Of a stretch of 16,582 nt of DNA, positions 1-7,085 are shown one piece after another. The notes below the pieces were generated by a model. It worked only from the letters and a program-made list of their open reading frames with translations, was not told the origin of the DNA and ran no database searches. Origin of the DNA: Shimia sp041624275 (GTDB lineage: Bacteria > Pseudomonadota > Alphaproteobacteria > Rhodobacterales > Rhodobacteraceae); the NCBI RefSeq assembly GCF_041624275.1, contig NZ_JBFJVE010000045.1, positions 1-16,582 on the forward strand. The letters are read 5' to 3'. Position 1 is the first letter of the stretch. Each line of letters starts with the position of its first letter. Both the position numbers and the translations under genes were made by a program.

Positions 1-1
1 G

Positions 2-322
2 TTTCAAAAGCAGCATGACGTCACCTTGTGGACCAAGCTGACCGCGCGGCTCGAAGACATCTTTCAGGCGGAAACCCGGACCCATTGGGCCGACCTGTTT
101 GACGGATCGGACGCCTGTGTCGCCCCGGTGCTGTCCCCGGCCGAAGCCGCCGAAACGGCGCATATGAAGGCACGCGGGGTCTGGCAATCGCCTGACGGGC
201 TGCTGCAACCCGCGCCGGCACCGCGCTTCGGAGGCCAGCCAGGGCCGATAAAGCCGCCCTGCAAACGCGGTCAGCACAGTGAAGAAATCCTGCGGGAACT
301 CGAAGAGCGCGGCGCGCCTTAG
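2..322 (+). CDS. CaiB/BaiF-family CoA-transferase, C-terminal part (5' end outside window)
   Basis: The reading frame is open from the first bases of the window to TAG at 320-322, giving about 106 C-terminal residues. The peptide has the usual end of the alpha-methylacyl-CoA racemase / CaiB-BaiF (family III CoA-transferase) fold: a segment with T-H-W-A-D-L-F, then DGSDACVAPVL, a GVWQSPDGLLQPAPAPRF stretch, and a tail with GQHSEEILREL. By family knowledge these enzymes move CoA between carboxylic acids or racemise 2-methylacyl-CoA. The exact substrate cannot be told from this fragment, and the catalytic Asp lies upstream of the window. A TTG at 26 is in frame but is not a credible start, because family similarity continues before it. 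The gene ends 1 nt from the stop of the convergent kinase gene, with no terminator between them. Confidence 0.85.
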   Translation, partial: FQKQHDVTLWTKLTARLEDIFQAETRTHWADLFDGSDACVAPVLSPAEAAETAHMKARGVWQSPDGLLQPAPAPRFGGQPGPIKPPCKRGQHSEEILRELEERGAP

Positions 323-323
323 C

Positions 324-1208
324 TCAGCCAGTCTGCTGGCTGTGAGCAGCCATGAGCCCGGCCAGTGTCATCTCGCTGGCATCGGCCCTGATCACCGGAA
401 CGCCCTGCAGCCCCAGCGCCCTTTCGTAAAGCGCCGCCGTGGCCCCGCCTCCGATCACCGCCACCTGCTGGCCCAGCCAATAGGGCCGCGCCGCCGCCAG
501 TTCGGCGCCGATCAGAAGCCCCGACAGCCTCGCCCGGGCACTCGGGTCCTCCCGACCTTTCAGCAAATGGGCGGCGTGAATGGCGCTGAGGCGCGCGGCA
601 AGCGCCTCGGGGCGCGCCATGGCGTCGGACAGGGCCGTGTCGAATGCGGCATCGTCCCAGCCCTCGCCAACGGCCGCATGCAGCACCGAGTGCTCGGACA
701 GGAGCGCAAGCATTTCGCCGGTCATGAAGCTCTGAAAGCTGACCACCTCGTCGGCGCTGACATGGGCCCAGGTGGTATGGGCGCCGGGCAGGCAGATCAC
801 CCCGTCCCAATTGGCGTGACGCGACAGGAAACCGGCGATCCGGGTTTCGGCGCCGCAGATCGCAGCGCAGGGGCTGTCCTGACTGAGCCCCGGCACCAGA
901 TGCAGCCGCAGACCCGCGTCGCCCCGCATCACGCGATGCAGCGCCTTGGGCAGGGGCGCGGCGGGAACCGGGCGCCAAGTCAGGGAGGCCCCGGCCTCTG
1001 GCTGCCAGCCGCAGACAACAAGGTCGATCGGGCCATCCGGCAGGCAGGCGCGGAAACTGTCGGGCAGCAGGCTTTCGAAGCCGGCCACCTCGAAAGCGGC
1101 CCCCGGCGCCAGTTCGGCCGCGGCCAGCGCCCGCTCGCCCAGCATGGCCCAGAGGTGCACCCGGTCGGCCCCGCAATCGACCGCGATCCAGTCTGCTTGG
1201 TTCTGCAT
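324..1208 (-). CDS. dgoK: 2-dehydro-3-deoxygalactonokinase family protein (DgoK-like), divergent active-site motifs
   Basis: This 294-residue protein belongs by overall pattern to the DgoK family, sugar kinases that phosphorylate 2-keto-3-deoxygalactonate in galactonate breakdown. Recognisable parts are the N-terminal WIAVDCGADRVHLWAML (residues 7-23), VPGLSQDSP near 105-113, CLPGAHTTWAHV at 139-150, FMTGEMLALLSEHS at 161-174, and the C-terminal GLLIGAELAAARPYWLGQ stretch. Several positions usually strict in the family are changed. The first phosphate-binding loop reads DCGAD rather than D-W-G-T-T/S. The expected G-M-I/V-G-S-R-Q-G-W is replaced by CGWQPEAGAS. The MRGEET segment reads ICGAET. 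The ATG at 1208 was chosen because GGAGG lies 5 nt upstream; reading further upstream would run into hemE in another frame. The start is 53 nt after the hemE stop, so the two genes are probably cotranscribed. Activity is uncertain: it may be a divergent kinase or a non-catalytic relative. Confidence 0.75.
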   Translation of the reverse strand: MQNQADWIAVDCGADRVHLWAMLGERALAAAELAPGAAFEVAGFESLLPDSFRACLPDGPIDLVVCGWQPEAGASLTWRPVPAAPLPKALHRVMRGDAGLRLHLVPGLSQDSPCAAICGAETRIAGFLSRHANWDGVICLPGAHTTWAHVSADEVVSFQSFMTGEMLALLSEHSVLHAAVGEGWDDAAFDTALSDAMARPEALAARLSAIHAAHLLKGREDPSARARLSGLLIGAELAAARPYWLGQQVAVIGGGATAALYERALGLQGVPVIRADASEMTLAGLMAAHSQQTG

Positions 1209-1261
1209 CAGACCCTCCGATAGGGCATGGCCGGGCGCCGCATCGGGCGCCGAAGCCCGCG

Positions 1262-2296
1262 TTACCTGCCGCGCACCGTGTCGATCATCAGCTGCACGTT
1301 CTCGGGGTCGGCATCCGGCGTGATGCCATGGCCAAGGTTGAAGATATGCGGCCCCTTGCCCAGCGCCTCGACGATCTTGCGGGTCTCGTCGACCAGCGCC
1401 TGACCGCCGGTGACCATATGCGAAGATTTCAGGTTGCCCTGCACGCAGCCGTCCTTCTGTACATGTTCCGCCACCCATTCCGGGCTGACCGCGTCATCGA
1501 CCGCAACGCAATCGGCGCCGGTGGCCTTGGCAAAGCCCTCGTACCGCGCGCCTGCGCCACGCGGGAAGGCGATGATCGGCACATCCGGATGCCGCGCCTT
1601 CAGCCCGGCGATGATGCGTTTGGCCGGCTCCAGCGCGTATTTGTCGAAATCCGCGCCCTTCAGCGACCCGGCCCAGCTGTCAAAGATCTTGACCGTCTCG
1701 GCGCCGGCCTCGATCTGTTGCGACAGGTATTCGATGGTGCTTTCGGTCAGAAGGTCGATGATCTGGCCGAACAGGGCCGGGTTCTCGTCTTTCAACTTGT
1801 GCGCCGGACCCTGATCCGGCGTGCCGCGACCGGCAATCATATAGGTGGCCACGGTCCACGGGGCACCGGCGAAACCGATCAGCGTGGTTTCACTGGGCAG
1901 CTCACGCGACAGGATGCGCACGGTTTCATAGACCGGCGCCAGCGTCTCGTGAATATCGCCGATGCCCTTGAGCTTGTCGAAATCGGCCTGGCTTTCGATG
2001 GTCGACAGGCGCGGCCCCTCGCCGGTGACGAACCACAGATCGGCGCCCAGCGCCTGCGGCAGGAGCAGGATGTCGGCAAACAGGATCGAGGCATCAAACC
2101 CGTAGCGGCGGATCGGCTGCAAAGTGACCTCGGCGGCCAGTTCGCTGTTGTAGCACAGCGACAGGAAATCTCCGGCCTGCGCCCGGGTGGCGCGGTATTC
2201 GGGCAGATAGCGCCCGGCCTGGCGCATCATCCAGATCGGCGGCGTGTCGAGTGTTTCGCCGGCCAATGCCCGCATCATTTTCTTGGTCTCAGTCAT
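1262..2296 (-). CDS. hemE: uroporphyrinogen decarboxylase
   Basis: HemE decarboxylates the four acetate side chains of uroporphyrinogen III to give coproporphyrinogen III in the cytoplasm. The 344-residue product has normal family length. It carries the N-terminal signature PPIWMMRQAGRYLPEYR (residues 19-35, with the substrate-binding arginines), the FADIL segment around residue 75 with the catalytic Asp, GFAGAPWTVATYMIAG at 141-156, and the C-terminal NLGHGITPDADPENV with its conserved His near 323. The ATG at 2296 is supported by GAGG six nt upstream. The gene is divergent from hemC across a 207-bp region that holds a perfect TTGAC-N4-GTCAA palindrome. It is followed after 53 nt by the dgoK-like gene. 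Nothing appears broken or unusual in the protein. Confidence 0.97.
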   Translation of the reverse strand: MTETKKMMRALAGETLDTPPIWMMRQAGRYLPEYRATRAQAGDFLSLCYNSELAAEVTLQPIRRYGFDASILFADILLLPQALGADLWFVTGEGPRLSTIESQADFDKLKGIGDIHETLAPVYETVRILSRELPSETTLIGFAGAPWTVATYMIAGRGTPDQGPAHKLKDENPALFGQIIDLLTESTIEYLSQQIEAGAETVKIFDSWAGSLKGADFDKYALEPAKRIIAGLKARHPDVPIIAFPRGAGARYEGFAKATGADCVAVDDAVSPEWVAEHVQKDGCVQGNLKSSHMVTGGQALVDETRKIVEALGKGPHIFNLGHGITPDADPENVQLMIDTVRGR

Positions 2297-2331
2297 GCTT
2301 CACCTCATAGCCATGGCCAAATGCCCCAGCG

Positions 2332-2345
2332 TTGACATGTGTCAA
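2332..2345. promoter_or_regulatory. FNR/CRP-type palindrome between hemE and hemC
   Basis: The 14-mer TTGACATGTGTCAA is a perfect TTGAC-N4-GTCAA inverted repeat. It differs from the FNR consensus TTGAT-N4-ATCAA only at the symmetric inner pair. Its centre is 42 bp upstream of the hemE start codon and 165 bp upstream of hemC. If it acts as a class II site (centre at -41.5) towards hemC, transcription would start near 2380. Towards hemE the same geometry would put the start at the AUG itself, which conflicts with the good Shine-Dalgarno site there, so a repressing role on hemE is as likely. FnrL is the obvious binder, but a Dnr/NnrR-type paralogue is possible. Confidence 0.6.
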
Positions 2346-2503
2346 GGAAAGCGCCGGTCAATTCATGCCTTTTCGGCGCAACGAAACGCGGCGCCCTTGC
2401 CGGAACGGGAACGGGCCATTTGCACTGCTAGGTCACGTGCGAAAGGCTGGATGTCAACCCTTCTGCGCTTGTCAGGCCAATAAGTCAGGACTAGACCCGA
2501 CCC

Positions 2504-3463
2504 ATGACACTGAACCTGCCCTCCCCCGACTCGCCCCTCAGGATCGGCACCCGAGGCTCGCCGCTGGCGCTGGCCCAGGCGCACGAGACCCGCCGCCGTC
2601 TGAGCACCGCCTTCGGCCTGCCCGAGGCCGCCTTCGAGATCGTGGTCATCAAGACCACCGGCGACGATGCCTCGCTGATCGCCAAGGACCGGCCGCTGAA
2701 GGAGATCGGCAACAAGGGCCTGTTCACCAAGGAGATTGAAGAAGACCTGTCCTCGGGCGCCATCGACATCGCCGTGCACTCGATGAAGGACATGCCGGTG
2801 GCCCAGCCCGAAGGGCTGCTGCTCGACACCTACCTGCCGCGCGAGGACACACGCGATGCCTTTGTCTCTCCCGATGTTGCCAAGCTCGGGGATCTGCCCG
2901 AAGGCGCGGTGGTCGGCACCTCGTCGCTGCGCCGCCGGGCCCAGTTGCTGCATTTCCGCCCGGACCTCAACGTGGTCGAGTTTCGCGGCAACGTGCAGAC
3001 CCGGCTGAGAAAACTGGAAGACAAGGTCGCCGACTGCACCTTTCTGGCCATGGCCGGGCTCAACCGGCTCGGGATGAGCCATGTCGCCGCTTCGGCGATC
3101 GAACCCGAAGACATGCTGCCCGCCGTGGCGCAGGGGGCGATCGGCATCGAGCGCCGCGCCGACGACACCCGCGCCGCCGAGATGCTGGCCGCGCTCCACC
3201 ATGCCGAAACCGGCCACCGGCTGGCCGCCGAACGCGCCTTTCTCGCGGCGCTGGACGGATCCTGCGAAACCCCGATCGCGGGGCTGGCGGAACTGTCGGG
3301 CGGCACGATCCGCCTGCGCGGCGAAGTGCTGCGCCCGGACGGATCCGAGGCGCTCGCGCTCGACCGCAGCGCCCCGGTCGAGGACGCGGCAGAACTGGGC
3401 CGGGACATGGCCCGCACCCTGCTGAGCCAGGCCGGCCCCGGCTTCTTCGCCTGGCACGGCTGA
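2504..3463 (+). CDS. hemC: hydroxymethylbilane synthase (porphobilinogen deaminase)
   Basis: HemC joins four porphobilinogen units into hydroxymethylbilane, the linear tetrapyrrole precursor of heme and, where present, bacteriochlorophyll. The 319-residue protein shows IGTRGSPLALAQ (14-25), DIAVHSMKDMP with the catalytic Asp at residue 88, GTSSLRRRAQLL (138-149), EFRGNVQTRLRKL (159-171), and the dipyrromethane cofactor attachment site GSCETPIAG with Cys254. Length and order fit the family. The ATG at 2504 has only a weak, distant AGGA at 2487-2490, but upstream in-frame extension is not needed for the fold. The gene is monocistronic, with a GC-rich hairpin 6 nt after the stop. It is divergent from hemE and may share control through the FNR-type palindrome between them. 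Confidence 0.97.
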   Translation: MTLNLPSPDSPLRIGTRGSPLALAQAHETRRRLSTAFGLPEAAFEIVVIKTTGDDASLIAKDRPLKEIGNKGLFTKEIEEDLSSGAIDIAVHSMKDMPVAQPEGLLLDTYLPREDTRDAFVSPDVAKLGDLPEGAVVGTSSLRRRAQLLHFRPDLNVVEFRGNVQTRLRKLEDKVADCTFLAMAGLNRLGMSHVAASAIEPEDMLPAVAQGAIGIERRADDTRAAEMLAALHHAETGHRLAAERAFLAALDGSCETPIAGLAELSGGTIRLRGEVLRPDGSEALALDRSAPVEDAAELGRDMARTLLSQAGPGFFAWHG

Positions 3464-3469
3464 AGCGGA

Positions 3470-3490
3470 GGCGGGCCCGATCGGCCCGCC
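3470..3490 (+). terminator. GC-rich hairpin downstream of hemC
   Basis: GGCGGGCC at 3470-3477 pairs perfectly with GGCCCGCC at 3483-3490 around a 5-nt loop. It lies six nt after the hemC stop codon. No T-run follows, so it is either a weak intrinsic terminator or an RNA 3'-end stabiliser. Confidence 0.5.
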
Positions 3491-3533
3491 CTGCCCCCGA
3501 GAGCCGCGCGCAGCCTGAAGGCGAGCCGCGCTC

Positions 3534-3565
3534 ACGGAAAAACAAACAGAACCAAGGATTTCCGT
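3534..3565. repeat. 7-bp inverted repeat in the AT-rich gap after hemC
   Basis: ACGGAAA at 3534-3540 and TTTCCGT at 3559-3565 form a perfect inverted repeat with an 18-nt spacer. It is followed by a run of seven A on the plus strand. It lies in the 3491-3664 stretch, which is clearly more AT-rich than the rest of the window and probably carries the promoter of the next gene. I cannot assign convincing -35/-10 boxes. Confidence 0.25.
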
Positions 3566-3664
3566 TAAAAAAAGTGAGAATTGTCCGGAAATCACAACCG
3601 CTGCGTGAAGACTCCCCGAAATTGCGGGAATCCAGCCAAGTTTCCGCCATCTTTGCCAGCCAGC

Positions 3665-3696
3665 CTCGTTTCAGACAAATGTCATGAGGAAACGAG
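3665..3696 (+). promoter_or_regulatory. Leader hairpin abutting a start codon and overlapping its ribosome-binding site
   Basis: CTCGTTTC at 3665-3672 is perfectly complementary to GAAACGAG at 3689-3696, and the ATG begins at 3697. The Shine-Dalgarno GAGGA (3686-3690) straddles the loop/stem junction. If the transcript starts upstream of 3665, the RNA can fold with the initiation region at the base of an 8-bp stem. That is a layout suited to translational control, for example by temperature or a protein. No binder can be named. Confidence 0.4.
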
Positions 3697-4260
3697 ATGA
3701 GCATTGCACTTGAGTCCCCTTTCGCCGACGCCGGCAACGAAGCGCCCAAGCGTCAGGCGACACCGGCCACGGCTTTCTCGATACGTGAATCCAAAGGCTA
3801 TTTCAGGCACAGTTCGCGCAACGAGGCGATCATCCGCTTCGTGGGCACGGTGATCATCCTCGGCGGCTTCGTGCAGTGGCTGACCCCCGAGGGTTTCATC
3901 CCGAATTTCTGGCCGATGCCCAAGCTCGGCCTCGGCGTCGCCTTTTCGATCGTCGGCATCGCGATTTATACCTTTGCCATGCGCGGGTACCGGATCGAGA
4001 TGGCCTTCGACCCGGTGCGACGCAAGATCAGCGTCCGGCGTCTAGACCGCCGCGACGGGGTGCGCTCGACCGAAGACATCGCGCTGCGCAACATCAAGAG
4101 CATCTATGTGCTCAAGGCCAGCACTCCCGGTTCACCGTCGAAAATGCGGCTCAAGCTTTATGACCGGCCGGAAGAGGTGACCATCCTGCGCGGCACCTAT
4201 CAGGATGTCGAACTGGCCCATCGCCAGCTTTGTCACAACATCAAGCTCGCCCAGCACTGA
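3697..4260 (+). CDS. Conserved two-TM membrane protein of unknown function
   Basis: I do not recognise a named family for this 187-residue protein. It has a polar N-terminal tail (about 1-40), then two hydrophobic spans at roughly residues 45-62 (IIRFVGTVIILGGFVQW) and 75-95 (LGLGVAFSIVGIAIYTFAM). The C-terminal cytoplasmic-looking domain of about 90 residues has alternating charged and hydrophobic strands: RIEMAFDPVRRKISVRRLDR, then KMRLKLYDRPEEVTILRGTY, then a final helix. The pattern recalls a PH-like or bPH-type membrane-anchored domain, but this is inference. The ATG at 3697 has GAGGA six nt upstream. The gene lies between hemC (same strand, 233 nt upstream) and convergent hemF, but nothing in the protein itself links it to heme. 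Confidence 0.75.
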   Translation: MSIALESPFADAGNEAPKRQATPATAFSIRESKGYFRHSSRNEAIIRFVGTVIILGGFVQWLTPEGFIPNFWPMPKLGLGVAFSIVGIAIYTFAMRGYRIEMAFDPVRRKISVRRLDRRDGVRSTEDIALRNIKSIYVLKASTPGSPSKMRLKLYDRPEEVTILRGTYQDVELAHRQLCHNIKLAQH

Positions 4261-4267
4261 CCACAGA

Positions 4268-4287
4268 GGCGCCGGATCGCCGGCGCC
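4268..4287. terminator. Bidirectional hairpin between convergent genes
   Basis: GGCGCCGG (4268-4275) and CCGGCGCC (4280-4287) form a perfect 8-bp stem with a 4-nt ATCG loop. It exactly fills the 28-nt space between the stop of the two-TM protein gene (4260) and the hemF stop (4289). There is no T-run on either side, so the call rests on position and stem strength. Confidence 0.55.
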
Positions 4288-4288
4288 C

Positions 4289-5182
4289 TCACACCCACTT
4301 GGCCAGCGGCGGCAGGCTCATCAGAACCGCGTTGGCGTCATGCCCGGTCTCGAGGCCGAACTTGGTGCCCCGGTCATAGACCAGGTTGTATTCGGCATAG
4401 AGGCCGCGATGCACCAGCTGGGCCTGTTTTTCCGCCTCGCCGAAATCCAGCAGTCGGCGTTTTTCGACCAGTGGCAGGAAGGCAGGCAGAAAGGCCCCTC
4501 CGACATCGCGGATAAAGGCGAAATCGGCCTCCCAGTCGCCGGAATTGTGGTCGTCGAGGAAGATGCCGCCGACGCCGCGCGCGCGATTGCGATGCGGCAC
4601 GTAGAAATAGTCGTCGGCCCAGGCCTTGAAGCGCGGGTAGAAGGCCGGGTCGTGGCGGTCGCAATGCCGCTTCTGCTCGGCGTGGAAATGCGCCGTGTCC
4701 TCGTCATATTCGAGACAGGGGTTGAGATCCGAACCGCCCCCGAACCACCAGCCATGCGGGGTCCAGAACATGCGCGTGTTCATGTGCACCGCCGGCACAT
4801 GCGGGTTCTGCATATGCGCCACCAGCGAGATGCCAGAGGCCCAGAAACGCGGGTCCTCGCGCATACCGGCAAGCCCCTTGCGCGCCGCCATTGCCGCCTG
4901 CGCCCGTTCGCCGAGTTCGCCATAGACGGTCGAGATGTTGACGCCGACCTTCTCGAACACCCGGCCGCCGCGCATCACCGACATCAGCCCGCCGCCGGCA
5001 TCCGAACCGTCGGCGCTGTCGCGGCGGGTCTCGGTAATCTCGAAACGGCCGGCGGCCATATCCGCAAACGGGCCTGCCCGATGGCTGTCTTCCAGCGCCT
5101 CGAAAGCCGCGACGATGCGGTCGCGCAGCTCGCGGAACCAGGTCGCGGCACGGGTCTTTTCGGAGTGCATCTGTTCGCTCAT
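4289..5182 (-). CDS. hemF: oxygen-dependent coproporphyrinogen-III oxidase
   Basis: HemF oxidatively decarboxylates coproporphyrinogen III to protoporphyrinogen IX using O2. The 297-residue sequence has normal length. It contains GGRVFEKVGVNIS (72-84), SLVAHMQNPHVPAVHMNTRMF (119-139, with conserved histidines), GWWFGGGSDLNPCLEY (144-159), and the family signature RGVGGIFLDD (202-211). The ATG at 5182 has GAGG five nt upstream. It is the last of four closely spaced minus-strand genes (clpS, rsmC-like, SDR-like, hemF), 47 nt after the SDR-like gene, and is followed by a hairpin. Because the reaction needs O2, an oxygen-independent HemN-type enzyme is expected elsewhere in an organism with an FNR-controlled cbb3 oxidase. 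Confidence 0.97.
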   Translation of the reverse strand: MSEQMHSEKTRAATWFRELRDRIVAAFEALEDSHRAGPFADMAAGRFEITETRRDSADGSDAGGGLMSVMRGGRVFEKVGVNISTVYGELGERAQAAMAARKGLAGMREDPRFWASGISLVAHMQNPHVPAVHMNTRMFWTPHGWWFGGGSDLNPCLEYDEDTAHFHAEQKRHCDRHDPAFYPRFKAWADDYFYVPHRNRARGVGGIFLDDHNSGDWEADFAFIRDVGGAFLPAFLPLVEKRRLLDFGEAEKQAQLVHRGLYAEYNLVYDRGTKFGLETGHDANAVLMSLPPLAKWV

Positions 5183-5229
5183 TGCATCCTCGTGTTTCTT
5201 GGAAATTTCAGGCGCAGGCGGCGCGCGGC

Positions 5230-6030
5230 TCAGTGGGCCGGCGCTGTGACCGGATCCAGAAGGGTGCGCCCGCCGTCCAGCGTCAGCACCTGGCCGGTCA
5301 TGAAACCCGACCCTTCCGAGGCCAGGTACTGCACCGCATCGGCCAGCTCGCGCGGGCTGGCGATCCGCGACAGCGGCGTCTTCTCTTCGATCACCGTGCG
5401 GTATTCGTCATTGTCGCGCAGCACTTCCTGCAGGCTTGCCGACATCACCGATCCGAAAGCCACCGCGTTGACCCGGATGCGCTGCGGCGCCATGGCCACG
5501 GCCAGCGCCCGGGTCATCTGGTCGACCGCAGCGGTCGAGATCGAAAACGCCAGCAGGTCGGGATGCGCCCGACGCGACGCAATCGACGACAGGTTGACGA
5601 TCGAGCCCGCCTGCCCTTCGCTTTGCCCCTCGGCCTGTTTGATCATCCGCCGCGCGACATATTGCGACAGCCGCAGCGAGGTCATCAGGTTCTGCTCGAG
5701 CATGGTCTCGACCGCGTTGTCCTCGGGGTCCAGCGCGTCCGAGCGGATCACCTGCCGGCAGGCATTGACCAGAATATCGACCTTGTCGAAGGCATCGATG
5801 GTGGCCGACAGCAGATTGGCGATGGTCAGTTTCTCGCGCAGGTCGCCGGCGAAATAGCGGATGTTGCCTTCGTCGCGGTTTTCTCCGACCTCGTCGATCA
5901 GGCCGGTTTCATCCATGTCGGCGAACATCACGTTGGCCCCCTGATCGGCAAAGTGGCGCGCCACCGCGAGCCCGATGCCATTCGCGGCACCGGTGACAAT
6001 TGCGGTCTTGCCCGCGATCGAAAACGACAT
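5230..6030 (-). CDS. SDR-family protein lacking the catalytic Tyr and Lys
   Basis: This 266-residue protein has the classical short-chain dehydrogenase/reductase layout. It has the nucleotide-binding TGAANGIG (13-20), an acidic residue after the second strand (FADMDE, about 36-41), the conserved Asn of the catalytic tetrad (N114), the catalytic-Ser strand SIVNLSSIAS (143-152), and a C-terminal GQVLTLDGGRTL. The active-site YxxxK is replaced. The residues at the aligned positions, at normal spacing from the serine, read F162-S-I-S-T166, so both the Tyr and the Lys are missing. The usual NNAG also reads VNAC (88-91). An ordinary reductase mechanism is therefore unlikely, although NAD(P) binding looks intact. 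The ATG at 6030 starts exactly at the fold's first strand. The gene lies 41 nt after the methyltransferase gene and 47 nt before hemF. Confidence 0.85.
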   Translation of the reverse strand: MSFSIAGKTAIVTGAANGIGLAVARHFADQGANVMFADMDETGLIDEVGENRDEGNIRYFAGDLREKLTIANLLSATIDAFDKVDILVNACRQVIRSDALDPEDNAVETMLEQNLMTSLRLSQYVARRMIKQAEGQSEGQAGSIVNLSSIASRRAHPDLLAFSISTAAVDQMTRALAVAMAPQRIRVNAVAFGSVMSASLQEVLRDNDEYRTVIEEKTPLSRIASPRELADAVQYLASEGSGFMTGQVLTLDGGRTLLDPVTAPAH

Positions 6031-6071
6031 GGCCCCTCCCCCGGGTGATTCTGCGGCCAATCTACGCGGTT

Positions 6072-7055
6072 TCAGCCCCGGGTGCGAGCCGGACGCGCGG
6101 CCCGCAATATCTTGAAGCGGTTGTCGCCCGCGATCTCGGCGACCTCGCCGAAACGCGCGGCCAGCGTGGCCTCGTAGGGAAGATGCCGGTTGGCCACCAT
6201 CCACAGCCGCCCCGCGGGCGCCAGCATCGCCGCCGCCGCCGCGATGAAGGCCTGGCCAAGGGCCGGCTCGGCGCTGCGCCCGGTGTGAAACGGCGGGTTC
6301 ATCACCACCGCGTCCATGCGGGCCCGGGGCTGCCAGGTGGTGGCGTCGGCCCAGTGGAACGAGGCCCTCGGATCGCTCAGGTTGCGACGCGCGCAGTCCA
6401 GCGCCAGGTGATCGGCCTCGACCAGATAGAGGGTCTCGATCTCGGCCCTTTCGAGCACCCGCGCCGACAGATATCCCCAGCCGGCGCCAAGATCGGCCAC
6501 GTTGCGGCCCAGCTTGTCCGGCAGCGCCGCCGCCAGTGCCGCCGAGGCCGGGTCGATCCCGTCGGCGGAAAACACCCCCGCCTTGGTGACGAAGCCGCCC
6601 TCGATCTCCTGCCATTCGGCCGCCCGCCAGTCGGGAAAGGCGCCGTCGCGGAACCAGAAGCACTTGCCATGCGCCTTGGACAGGCTGCCCGCCACGGCGA
6701 CCCGCTTGCGGCAGTGTTTCAGATAGCTGTCGACACCGTCGGTCTTCTGACCGTCGACGATCACCAGTTCGGCACATTCCGCCGCGCGGGCGATCAGGTC
6801 GCGCGCCTGGGCCTTGGCCCGCGGCAGGAACACCACCGCCGCCGCATAGCGGCCGCTTTCTGCGACCCGGCAGTCATAGCCGGCCCGCGCCAGGGCCTCG
6901 TGATCGGGAAACAGCGGCTGGATGATCTCGAGCCGCGATTTCGGCAGGGCCGATAGGTCGTGATCCCGGCGCGCCGCGAACAGCGCGATCGGGCCTTCGG
7001 CCGGCAGGATCAGCCCGTGATCGGCAACGGCCAGTTCTAGTCTGGAGTCGGTCAT
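6072..7055 (-). CDS. RsmC-like class I SAM-dependent methyltransferase
   Basis: The 327-residue protein has the two-domain layout of RsmC/RlmG-type rRNA guanine-N2 methyltransferases. It has a poorly conserved N-terminal half (1-150) and a C-terminal Rossmann domain with SAM motif VADLGAGWGYLSARVL (186-201), an acidic motif II (YLVEADHLAL) and the catalytic NPPFHTG (253-259). The NPPFHTG form is typical of enzymes that make m2G in 16S or 23S rRNA. By length and layout RsmC (16S G1207) is the closest match, but the exact target cannot be fixed from sequence alone. The ATG at 7055 is 30 nt downstream of the clpS stop, and the stop is 41 nt before the SDR-like gene, consistent with an operon. 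Confidence 0.85.
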   Translation of the reverse strand: MTDSRLELAVADHGLILPAEGPIALFAARRDHDLSALPKSRLEIIQPLFPDHEALARAGYDCRVAESGRYAAAVVFLPRAKAQARDLIARAAECAELVIVDGQKTDGVDSYLKHCRKRVAVAGSLSKAHGKCFWFRDGAFPDWRAAEWQEIEGGFVTKAGVFSADGIDPASAALAAALPDKLGRNVADLGAGWGYLSARVLERAEIETLYLVEADHLALDCARRNLSDPRASFHWADATTWQPRARMDAVVMNPPFHTGRSAEPALGQAFIAAAAAMLAPAGRLWMVANRHLPYEATLAARFGEVAEIAGDNRFKILRAARPARTRG

Positions 7056-7085
7056 GATACGCCACAGCCGGCCGGTGCGGCGCGG

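Noticed and set aside
1230..1250. GGCGCC repeats after hemE as a terminator
   Set aside because: GGCGCC is self-complementary and common at this GC content, there is no T-run, and the dgoK-like gene starts just after it with a good ribosome-binding site, which favours read-through.
2332..2360. TTGACA at 2332 as a sigma-70 -35 box reading towards hemC
   Set aside because: No acceptable -10 hexamer is found 16-18 bp downstream. The hexamer is part of a perfect palindrome, which is the better reading.
4205..5857. 550-codon plus-strand open frame
   Set aside because: It is antisense to hemF and the SDR-like gene, without ribosome-binding site or family motifs. It is a GC-rich shadow frame.
6031..6777. 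Long N-terminal extension of the SDR-like frame
   Set aside because: The upstream part is out of frame across the methyltransferase gene, while the SDR fold begins exactly at ATG 6030.
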